Under the pieces are notes generated by a model. It was not told the origin of the DNA. It saw nothing but the letters and a program-made list of their open reading frames with translations, and did not search any database. This document shows positions 13,443 through 23,172 of a DNA stretch of 64,000 nucleotides, in pieces; position 1 is the stretch's first letter, and each line of letters starts with the position of its first letter. Source of the stretch: Zonotrichia leucophrys gambelii (lineage: Eukaryota; Chordata; Aves; Passeriformes; Passerellidae); contig NC_088171.1 in the NCBI RefSeq assembly GCF_028769735.1, forward strand, positions 66,267,216-66,331,215. Direction: 5' to 3'. The position numbers and the translations under genes were made by a program.

Positions 13443-13892
13443 GAGAGGATTCAGAGAGTGGGTCCAGTGGAGGGCAACAAAGGGAGTGAGGGGACTGAAA
13501 CCTCTCTCTTATGAGGAAAGGCTAAGGAAGCTGGTCCTCTTCAGCCTCAAGAAGAGGAGACTGAAGAGGTGACACTTTGTCAGTGTCTGAAGGGAGGGTG
13601 CCAAGAGAATGGGCCCAGGCTCTTCTCAGTGGTGCTGAGCAATAGAACAAGAGGCAATGGGCAGAAACTGATGCACAGAAAGTTCCACCTTAAAATGAGG
13701 AAGTTCTTTACTGTTCAAGTGACAGTGCACTGGAGCAGATTGCCCAGGGAGGTTGTGGAATCTCCCTCCCTGGAGATATTCAAGAACCATCTGGATGCAA
13801 TCCTGTGCCATGTGCTCTGGGATGACTGCTTGAGAAGGGAGGTTGGACCAGATGACCCACTGTGGTCCATTCCATCCTGACCCATTCTGTGA
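13443..13892 (+). mobile_element. CR1 LINE 3' fragment, sense
   Basis: About 450 bases follow the CR1 3' region in order: 'gagagtgggtccagtgga', the 'tatgaggaaaggctaagg' block, the 'cttcagcctcaagaagagg' block, a 'gtgcactggagcagattg' block and 'gaggttggaccagatgac'. It ends in 'acccattctgtga', the usual CR1 terminus. A broken frame still gives residues such as [18 protein letters not shown], the familiar remnant seen when CR1 3' sequence is translated. That explains the roughly 100-codon frame at 13569-13880, which is not a host gene. The ending differs from the copy at 4244-4631, so at least two CR1 subfamilies are present. Confidence 0.9.
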
Positions 13893-14664
13893 AAGAAAAA
13901 GAAGTTTCTAGCAGTAGTTGAACGATCAGCATGGCTTAGAAAGATACCCCAAAAGCCTGCTTCGGATGTGCAGTTCAAAGATAAAATACAGTACTGCCAA
14001 TTCTAGCGTTCATGTTGTAGTAATGGACTTAGGTGTCACATCTGTTCTTGCTTCTGGGGTTCCAAAATATTAATGTCTTGCTACTGAATGAGTAAATTAA
14101 GTCACTGAGTTATTATCCCTTGCAAAATGCTGGGAATTTTAATGCAGACTTATTTGCCTCTTATAAGGATAGAACTAAGTATGAGTTGTCTTAAATAAGA
14201 GATCATCTGTCCCAATGCATGTTGCTTATCTTTTACCTAAAATCCTTGGACTAGATCGAGGAAAATAGATCTGGTCACATTGTTTGATTTTTAAAATAAC
14301 CAGGCTGCTGCTGCTTTTCTGAGGTGGTGTGTAAATTGCTTTTAAAGTTTTATCTAAAGCATCAGTGAATGTCACTTTTAGAAGTGACTGTCATTTTTCC
14401 AGATGAGTTATGCTATAAAATGATGGATGTGTATGACACCAGGGAACAGGCTTGCAGTTGTTTTGGTTTGTTATCCAGAAGAGGACCAGAAGGGGCACTC
14501 CTGGCCATCTATCTAGGCTCCTATTGCAGTTTTCACAGTCAAACTCAAAGGAAAGCTGTTGAGGTCTTTCTAAGTGAAGCAGGCATTTAACCAAGAGTGA
14601 GCAAATCTTTTGGTGAGTTTGTAAGGAAGTTAAATCTCAATCTGGTGGTTGCACTGAACACTGC
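13893..14664. other. Non-coding stretch, no gene recognised
   Basis: AT-rich spacer between two LINE fragments. Overlapping frames on both strands near 14369-14594 are about 70 codons and have no recognisable similarity. No other element is seen. Confidence 0.55.
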
Positions 14665-14905
14665 TTAGGATGATGGCCAGATAAATGCCCTCAGCTGATG
14701 GAGCACTTATGGATTTCACCAGGTCCTGCAAGCACTTTCCCCTGCTGATTAGCATTATTTCTGCCCTGTCCAGGTTGAGCAGCAGCCAGCTGGCCTTCTT
14801 CCAGAAACCAATTTCTGCCAGACATTGTTTGAGGTTGCCAGCAGCTGTGTCTGGGTCAAGAGGGAAGGACCTGGGGAGCTGGGTGTCATCAGTGCCCTGC
14901 TGGCA
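14665..14905 (-). pseudogene. LINE reverse-transcriptase fragment (DDTQL type)
   Basis: Read on the minus strand from about 14900 leftwards, one frame gives TDDTQL, then a spacer, AAGNLKQCLAEIGFWKKAS, WLLLNLDRAEIMLI. This follows the order seen after the catalytic Y-A-D-D box in many vertebrate LINE reverse transcriptases: ADDTQL, a helix with NxxCL, a W, then LNxDKTEVxLV. The tyrosine and first alanine of the catalytic box are changed (here G-T-D-D). The piece is about 80 codons with no flanking domains, so it is a dead relic. The DDTQL form differs from the DDTKL form I associate with the common avian CR1. It may come from an older L2-like or CR1-like lineage. The family is uncertain, but reverse-transcriptase origin is fairly clear. 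Confidence 0.65.
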
Positions 14906-15002
14906 GGGCAGCGTGTACCGCTCTGCAGATGCCCTGCAGCGGCCGATGAACCGGGGAGGCGGGCGGCAGCAAACACAGCGGGGAAATCTGAGGATGCGCG
15001 CC
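14906..15002. other. GC- and CpG-rich spacer between LINE relic and LTR
   Basis: About ten CpG dinucleotides lie in under 100 bases, in strong contrast to the flanking sequence. On the minus strand it sits immediately downstream of the LTR's 3' end and upstream of the reverse-transcriptase relic. It may be GC-rich sequence of the old LINE, or leader sequence of the retrovirus-like element. A clear primer-binding site is not visible. Confidence 0.5.
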
Positions 15003-15381
15003 TGTGGTGGCGTTCGCAGGGGTCCCGGGATGAGGGAAGAGATGAGAATCTTGGCTCCATCTTTCAGAAGGCTGTTGTATTATTTTATGATATATATTAT
15101 ATTAAAAGAAAGTATTAAAGCTATACTAAAAGAGTAGAAGAAAGGATTTAATCAGAAGGCTAGCAAGGAGTAGAAAGGAATGATAACAAAAGCTTGTGAC
15201 TCTGAGAGTCTGAGCCAGCTGACTGTGATTGGCCATTAATTAGAAACAACCAATATGAACCAATCAAAGACGTACCTATTGCATTCCACAGCAGCAGATA
15301 ATTATTGTTTTTCTTTTTCTCTGAGGCTTCTCAGGAGAAAAATCCTGGCAAAGGGATTTTTCAGAAAATATCATGGTGACA
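15003..15381 (-). mobile_element. Endogenous retrovirus LTR, probably solo, minus strand
   Basis: On the minus strand this is a 379-base unit opening TGTCACC and closing CCACCACA, giving the TG...CA ends of an LTR. It carries three CCAAT/ATTGG boxes (15228-15232, 15250-15254, 15260-15264), as in a U3 promoter. A TA-rich segment with polyadenylation-like AATAAT and ATAAAA words lies near 15075-15108. I recognise the overall sequence, including the 'aatcttggctccat' and 'gattggccattaattag' words, as an LTR family repeated in songbird genomes, but I do not assert a family name. No gag, pol or env sequence and no second LTR is seen nearby. The obvious flanks do not give a matching target-site duplication, so either edge could be off by some bases. 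Confidence 0.8.
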
Positions 15382-18300
15382 TGTGGCCCCCCAGAAAAAG
15401 ATTTGAAGGAGCAGAGCATTTCACAAGGAGGTGTGGAGGAATGTCTGCGGTTTCTTTCTATGGATTTTCTTTGCTCTTTGGCTTGTCAGTCTCACAGTGA
15501 GCAGGTTGTTCTGGGCAGTATTTTCACTGAGCCAGTGTAAGTTCCTGTTGCCGGGGTTGTGAGCGACATTGGTACGAGTGAGGCAGCAGAATGCAAAGGA
15601 TGGTGACCTGCTTTCTCAAACAGCCCCACTTTTGGCAGCCCTTTTCAAGCATGTTGCAGCCATATGTCACGTGTAGTTTCAGACCATGATGTTTACCAAC
15701 TAAAGAGATTTAGGTGCACAAATGTGTAATTTCACACTTCAGCTTTAGCCTGTGATGAATGCACTTTATCATATGGTACTGTGAGTTTGTATTTCTCTTG
15801 CAGGACTTTGGGGTACTTGTGTCATAAGGCATTGCTTGTGGGTTATTTTAGCTATTACCCCTATCCAGTTATGCCTGAGAAAGGCTACAGAGTTAATTGC
15901 AAACGTTGGAATTGTACCTAGGATTACTGAGGACGCTCAGTAAGCTGCAACTGAACGGGTGATCTTGAATCACAGGACATCTCAGGAAGTATCCAGAAGA
16001 GAGGGTGAAAGTGGGAGGAGCAGTGGTTTGAGCTGGGAATAACACCTGTCCTTGAGGCTTCACTCAAAATGAATATTTTGAGCATAAGCCTGAGTCTTAC
16101 GAGTGGATTAGTATTGTGCAAAATCTGTGAATTCAGCTCAAGCTGCTCCTTTAATGCAATGTCTTCAGGTCATGAATTCATTATGATAATTATGTGATTG
16201 GTAAGGAGAAATTCAGAGAATTTTTCTCCAGAGTGAGTTGCTAAGAAGAAATAGCATTATGTCTTTAGTAATTCTTCAGGTTGAGCACCCATAATATATA
16301 ATTTCCATGTATGTAGAACAGTTACTTACCAGCAAAACTGTTGCTAAGGGTCACATGTGCTTATCTGACCTGTGGGAGAAGTCCACTGACATTGGACAGC
16401 TGGCTGTGCTTCTCACTGGAGTAAAATATTGCCTAAGAGACAAACAGAATTTTAAGGAAATGGTATGGAATAAAATACCCAAGAGAAAGTCTTCATGTAA
16501 CTGGACTATAAACACTTGAAAATAAAATATGTGAAGAACTTAAATGGTTTTTTTATTAGTGAGACACAAACCATCAGAACACCATCAGCAATAGCTTGTG
16601 GATGGGAGGTTTTTCAAATGCTGCTTTGGAAAGATGATATCTTTAAACATGTATGTACATGTTTGTATTTTGCGCCCTACAAGACAGTGTTAAGATGTTA
16701 GAGATCTCGACTAACTGCAGATATTCCAACTTTGAGTTGCCAGCTGACTGAGGTCTTCCTAGAGGGTTTTATGCCTTCTCAATTTTCTATGGAACACCTT
16801 ATGTTTTAGAACAAAAATCAGACAGCAAATCACATCAATTGAATAATTTTATTTTAAACTGGCTGGGGAATTATCAAAACTACTAGATGTTGTTTCTAAT
16901 TATTTTGAAAACCTGCATTAGTAGCTTGCATATTACCAAATCGAGATAATTTGTGAAAAGCATGCTTGTGGTTTACCACACTGTCAAACAAATGAAAATT
17001 TTTCTCAAGATTTTCTTTGAACAAACAAACTCTGGAAATCATTTCTGCACCTGAGACTGTAGAGGAAATTCCTGTATTATATAAAAGATTGGACTAAACG
17101 TTTGTAGTCTTGTGCTCTCTCATTGAAACTTCCAGAGGAATTTGCTATTTAAATTTGAGGCTGCAAGCATTTCAGTTTAAATGGTTTAAGTAGTAAAACT
17201 TGAGTAAATGTCTAACTCCTGGAATGAGCCTTTACATTTGGTTTAGCATACAGAAAGATTCTGCAGTAGTCTACTGTCTAGAGAAGGTGTAGGCGAATGC
17301 CTGTGTTCACTTGTGCTTTAAACAGCCACATAAAGAAGAGGTTTACATTTGTTTTAGACTGCCATTTTACACTGAATGCTGCATCAAAGCACCTATGGAA
17401 GCGTTTAAATAATCAGTCCAACTGGTTACTCGTTAGCTATTGGTCTGCCAAAAAACAGGAAAAAAAAATCCCCTTTTTTCTTTCCCCTTTTCTGCTTTAG
17501 AAAACAAAGCAATTTTTTGTCTTGTGCTGTATGTCTCATCAGGTCTGTATCATTGGCCAAATTCAGAGGTACAATGTTCACGCTGTTTCCACAGAGTAGC
17601 TGGCCATCAGGTCTTCAGCATCACTCCAGATCAGGTCCTCTTGAGATTTGGTGCAGTATGGTAGAAAATAGCTCATTTTTGTTTAAAGCAGGAGGCTGAC
17701 TGAATAACACACTTGGGCAAATTCAGAGTCCTTGCTGGCTAATAGAGCATTTGCAATGAGGTTATGATTTTCTCCTGCATTTGTGCTGTTGGATTTTACA
17801 ACAGCTTAATTCCTCCTTTACTCCTTGAGTTAATTGCCAGTGGTTTGCTGTAAGTGCTCAGTCTTTGACAGCTGAGTTGTGTGGCTGCATGGAGCCTGAC
17901 CAGGCAAATGGCACAGCATTTCTTCTGAAAGGAGTATTTCTGTTGTTAACCAGGGGGGTGGCTGATGGGATCATCAGAGTTTGGGGTGCTTGGAGACATG
18001 GATGGAGATACAACCTGATGCTCATTTTGTGCAGTTGCAGAAGTCACTTACCTGGCAGGGTTTTTGGGCCTAATTTGCCACCTATCTGGCAGATTTTATC
18101 AGTTTTCTTAGAATATTCTCTTTCTGTCTCTTTTGTCAGTTAGGAATACAAGAGCCTTTTTTTTTGTTATGTCTGATGTGTCTAGTTTGAAGGGTGAGCA
18201 TGTGTTCTTGTGTTTTCTGTTTACTGCTACCTAAATTAGTAGGGGAAAAAAGCTTACCATTGAGAAAAATTTCTTATAAAGCCACAGATATCTACTGCTA

Positions 18301-19454
18301 TTGGTTAGCTTGCCAGGGAGCTGATGTGACCAGCTTGCCTGCTCATCCTGTAAAAATGCAGTTTGAGAGAATTTCAGCCTTTCTTCCCGGGGCTCATGGG
18401 CTTTTCCCTATGAAAAAGAGGCTTCTGTGAGCTTTCCTGGGCAAACACAGGCTCAAAAGTAGGACTTCTATCAAACTTTATAATAGGGCCTCTTTTTAAC
18501 TGTAGAAGGAGCCAAGCACCTCCCTTTTAGATATCTGTCTAGGGAAAATGATCATATCTATGTGTGAAGTATACTGTATTTAAAAATATTAACACATGGC
18601 ATTAATTCAAGGTGATAGTCTTTTGCTGTTGAATACTTTGCCATTAATGATGACAGGCAGTAATCTGCTCTGTTAGATTTCAGTGTAATTTACATAGTGG
18701 CCCATCAACCATCTATAAAAAGCTATGGTTTTCTATGCCAGCTTGGATGAGGCATCATTTTTTTTCTTTTGAAACTGACAGGAGCTGTGAGAAGTCCTGT
18801 GTTTTTCCTACTAGTATGCACAACTGCCTCTGTGGAGGAGAAAGCCAGTCTGATCAAAATGAAGATATAGGATTAATCACCTTGATGTTCATAAAAAGCT
18901 AGTGAAAATGCATGCTATTGGCTATGTAGGCAAGTCCTCCCTATTCTAGTTGTCCCCTGAGCCAGGAGGGGACCACACAACCAGGGAAGAGCACCAGGAC
19001 CATGACTTGGCCTTGTCTGCCCTGGGAGAAGTCAGAGGAGCTTCTGCCTCCACATTTCTGCTGGGGAGGGCAGACCTTCTTTGCCTTTGGAAAATGTGGT
19101 CTTTGCCTAATATTAATTTTGAGGATGGTGCCCAGACACGGTGCTTGGGGTCATTAGAAGGAAACAAGTGGGTGTGTTGCAGTGAGCTGCAGTTACCAAA
19201 ACCAGCAATGTTAGTCCTTAATCTACAAGAGAAGCACTATCTGCTGGCATTTCATGTATTATTAGATTGTACAGTATGGTGATGGGACTGGCAAAGTCTG
19301 GTGTGAGAAACAAAATTGGTACATGATGCAATGGGAAGGAGTCTTGCTGGCATTGTTAAGTCTTCAGGGCAAGAGCTCCTCTGCCAGAGATTTTGTATGC
19401 CTCCACCATAATTTAAATAATCATAAACACTGCAACTTGCTACCATTTAGGAAG
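15382..19454. other. Non-coding stretch, no gene recognised
   Basis: AT-rich sequence with many stop codons in all frames. Frames of 60-110 codons overlap on both strands with no recognisable domain. No repeat family was recognised. Confidence 0.55.
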
Positions 19455-19715
19455 GTTACAGAGGCACATATCCAAGGTTTTGAGTATCTCCACAGGAAGA
19501 GACTCTACAACCTCTCTGGGAAGCCTGTTCCAGTGCTCTGTTCCCACAAAGAATTTTTTTCTCATATTGAGATGAAAGTTCTCATGTTTTGTTTTGTGCA
19601 CACTGCCCCTTGTCTTGTCATTGCTCACCCCTAGATAAAGTCTGGCTCCATCCTCTTTAACATGTGCCCTCATGATGTTTGTGTTTTCTTCAGGCTTCTT
19701 GTGAAAATACTTGAT
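19455..19715 (-). mobile_element. CR1 LINE internal/3' fragment, antisense
   Basis: The reverse complement follows the CR1 3' region. In plus-strand order the landmarks are 'gagtatctccacaggaagag', 'ctctctgggaagcctgttcc', 'agtgctctgttccca' and 'ctgccccttgtcttgtca'. Minus-strand translation leaves the CR1 residue string [18 protein letters not shown], which accounts for a 97-codon minus frame here. The terminal CR1 'attctgtga' motif is missing on the left, so the last 100-150 bases of the element are lost or too degraded to see. Confidence 0.85.
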
Positions 19716-20924
19716 ACCAAAACCTCTTCCCATAATATTTCTTTCCTACATTCATTTGACTTCAAAGGTGGATTTGTTTCTAAATTAAGTAGTCAATATT
19801 AAGAACTATACTTTTTCTTGTTTGATCACATGCAGAGGAGAGAATCCTTTAGCTATATTGATGTCATATGTAAACAAGACACAATTGCCAGTACCAAGAT
19901 GGAAAATTTATACTTATTTATAGAAAAAATATTGCTTAAGCAGGTCTTATGTGTAATTCCTGCAGGTAGTGACTGTGAGTCTGGAAGGCTACTGGTTTGT
20001 GAGTCACAGAAGACAAGGTTTATTTTTGACAGGAAGAATAATTTTAACAAACCTGTAGCCACACTGTTCTTGCCTCTAACAAGGCTGAGGTGCTATTTGC
20101 AGATAGACTGTGTATGAAGATGAGATTTGTGTCTTTTCTGTGACAGTCCCTACATAGATACAGGAAATAAGAGCAAACATTATGCTTTTTCCAAGTTCTG
20201 TCTAGCATCCCAACCTTTGATCTCTCCCTTCTCCTTTCTTGTGGAGGCAGTGCCTCTCCTTTCTTTCAAGTTGCCTGCTTTCTAACAACATTTCTGTTGC
20301 AAATCAATATTATTGATAGCTCTCTCCTGAGCCTAGCTGCATTGAAAAGTAAGCTTCTATAGACAGCTTTGGGTTTGTCCTTTGCACAGATTCCAATACC
20401 TGGTTGCACAGGTGCTTTGGCTGTGAAGTGTTTGGGATATGTGGGGACAGTCCTATTGTGTCACTGGGAGCCACAATATGCTTAGTATGCTGCTCACTGG
20501 TAAATACTAGGCAAAAAAATCCTGCTAGTTAATAGAAAGGAAAAAACATGTCCAAGGAGGTGCTGCTGTCATTGTGAACTCCTGCTGGGTTTTTGATACC
20601 TACTTTGTGTAGCCTTTTAGCCTGGTGTCATCCCAGCTTGGGAGGCGGTGTCAGGGGTTGTCCCATAACTGTTACTGTATTTCACACTCAGAACCTGCAG
20701 TTTGGGTAACCAGTGTCCCAAAGGAGTACAGGAACTCAAGAATAATTCTTTTCATAACCTGCTGAAAATAGGAGACAAGGCAGAAAAAGCAGTGTGTGGA
20801 AAACTAAGGGCCATCTTAGCAAAAGAAAGCAACCTGATCATAGTGCAGGGTTCTCTTTGCCCACCCACAGTCTGCAGTGCATTTCCTTTGCTTTTATAAT
20901 CCTCTGAAGCTACATCCAAAATGG
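19716..20924. other. Non-coding spacer between inverted CR1 copies
   Basis: No gene is recognised. Frames are under 100 codons. The sequence at 20530-20690 ('gaactcctgctgggttttt') loosely resembles 21655-21690, which is too weak to call a repeat family. Confidence 0.5.
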
Positions 20925-21190
20925 AAAGAGAGGGCAAGGGTCAATGGCTTTAAACTGACAGGTAGGTTCAGATGAGATATTAGGAAGAAATTCTCTATTA
21001 TGAGGGTGGTAAGACACCGGAACAGACTGCTCAGAGAAACTGTGCATGCTCCATCCCTGGCAGTGTTCAAGGCCAGATTGGATGAGACTTTGAGCAACCT
21101 GGTCTGTTGGAAGGTGTCCCTGCTCATGGCAGTCAAATTGGAACCAGGTGATATTTATGATCTCTTCCTACCCAAACCATTCTGTGAACT
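20925..21190 (+). mobile_element. CR1 LINE 3' end, sense
   Basis: A clear CR1 3' terminus: 'caatggctttaaactgaca', 'gagatattaggaagaaatt', 'gttcaaggccagattgga', 'gcaacctggtctgttgga', 'cccaaaccattctgtga'. It is 5'-truncated to about 265 bases, with a few substitutions and small indels. It faces the minus-strand CR1 at 19455-19715, giving an inverted pair about 1.2 kb apart. Confidence 0.92.
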
Positions 21191-23132
21191 GTGTATGAAA
21201 GTGCTGCAAATATCATCCAGAGAGGGGGGGTTAAAGGAATTAAGAATTATGCTGGGGGTGAGATTTAGTGGGAATTGCCCAGCACAAGTATCAAGCTGTC
21301 AGATGTGTGTCATGTGCAATATTTGTGCATCCTATAATATGAAGTACTTGCCTGGAATGAACTACAGTGTGTGATGTTGGTGTTGGAGAGCCTACCCTAA
21401 GCGTGCCTTGCTGAAAGAGACCTGGGTGTTGGGGAGTGTACTCTTTGTCACCTATAAATTGCTTTGCTAGTTATTGAGGGGAAGAAGCAGGGTTGTAGGT
21501 AAAAGAGGAAAGCCTGTTGCCTTTCCTTCTATTAAGTAGTGTTGCTTGTTTAATGGATGGGTAACAGGAAAGAGTGTAAGGGGACGCCATTGTTAATGTG
21601 AGCTCCTGCAGCTTTTATTATACTTGCACCCGCTATAGTGAGGGCTGAGCAGCTGTTTCCATTATGAACTCCTATTCCAGGGGTTTATAACTTGGTTGTA
21701 AAAGTTTGCTCCAGGCTAAACTGTAACTTACTGGGTCTTAGCCTGGGAGAATTTTCTTAAACAAAACTTCAAAAGAAGAACTCCATCTAGTCATTGTACT
21801 GCAAGCTTGCACAGAAGCCAAATTTTACTGAAAAGCCTTGAGATGTGTTTGTGAAATTATAAGTTGATTACATTTCCCTCTGTCATAGTTGTTTTTCTTT
21901 GGAAAAAACCCAGTTTGAACTGCTTTGTAAAATATGGCTGAAGAATGGAAGCAACCAAGGGATGAATGCCGTGGTGACTCAGCTGATGTCCATCCAGTCT
22001 GGTAGTTGATGGGTTATGAAAGTTTTCCTTAGAAAAGAGAGCAATGTGTTAATGCCATAGGATGAAAGAGTGCTGGATTTGCTTTTACTCCTAGGATCTA
22101 TGAAGGTTTAGTCTCTGTGTATTGAACTGTGCCTACAAAATGCTAACACTGAATTCACACTTTGGAGCACACTGTTTCTGCAAAGGTGTCTAATATGTGC
22201 TTAGCTTTATGTGTGCTTCATACCTTAGACCTGTAATTTCCTTGAGAAAGATTTCAGAATGCCATCACTGGTCTGCCAAAGTTATGTTCAATGGCCTTTA
22301 ACTGATTTTGAATAATGCCTTGTTGAGGCATTCTTTTAAAAGGTACAGTCACACTTTATAAAGACATATTTTATCAATAAAAAGGACTGTCTCTTGGCCC
22401 TTCCAATTTGTTCCTGTAGCAGTGAATACACATTAAAAATTGGCAAATTTCACTAAAAAACTTAGTAAATGTTACAGTAAGATTATGAAAAACTAATTCT
22501 TAATACATTCATTCCTTTAGCTTGCTGAATTTCAGATCTAAGATATCAAGAAAATGTGAAACTCCACCCTCATGGGTGCCATTATCATCTCTTGTCAGAT
22601 TTGCAAAGCTCTTTGGGTAGATTAAACTGCAGAGCATCTTTCCTCAGTTTCCACTGGCAGGAGCAAGTTGTTTAGGCAGATTGTTCAAAATATCTGAAAA
22701 CATAATTGAGTATTTCCTTTACTTGCCTCATCCTTAAAAAGGCTTCATCCTTAGTGAAAACTTGTGGTTTCCTCTGGGGCTCAGCATAGGGAGTATGGGT
22801 AATGCTGAATTGGAAGACAGGACGGGACTGAAGTTAGGCTTTGTACTTGATATCAGCAGTATACTAAGGTTTGCTCCTGTAGCATGTTTGGATCTGAAAA
22901 ACTGAATATTAAATATGGTACATTGCTCTTCAAGCTTTGCATGTTATTCAGAATTAAAACTGGCCACATAAGTGAAGATAAAAATGGTTAGGGGAGTAAC
23001 AAGAATCCAGGTTTCTGTTTGAGCATCTTTTGTGCTATCATCTCTGCACTGTTGAAAGCCATCTATTCCATTCTTCTTTATCACAAAGAATGACATTACT
23101 CCATCCTTTGTTAAGAGTATAAGATGTTCCAC

Positions 23133-23172
23133 AGCTATCTTGTCCTCTTCATAGCTGTCTTGTCCTCTTAGT
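23133..23172. repeat. 20-bp tandem duplication
   Basis: The phrase 'agctatcttgtcctctt' at 23133 recurs as 'agctgtcttgtcctctt' at 23153, an exact period of 20 bases with one mismatch in the shared core. Confidence 0.9.

Noticed and set aside
13569..13880. 103-codon plus-strand frame
   Set aside because: It is CR1 sequence from end to end.
20530..21690. Similar phrases 'gaactcctgctgggttttt' and 'gaactcctattccaggggttt' about 1.1 kb apart
   Set aside because: The resemblance spans only about 20-35 bases with gaps, too short to claim a repeat family.
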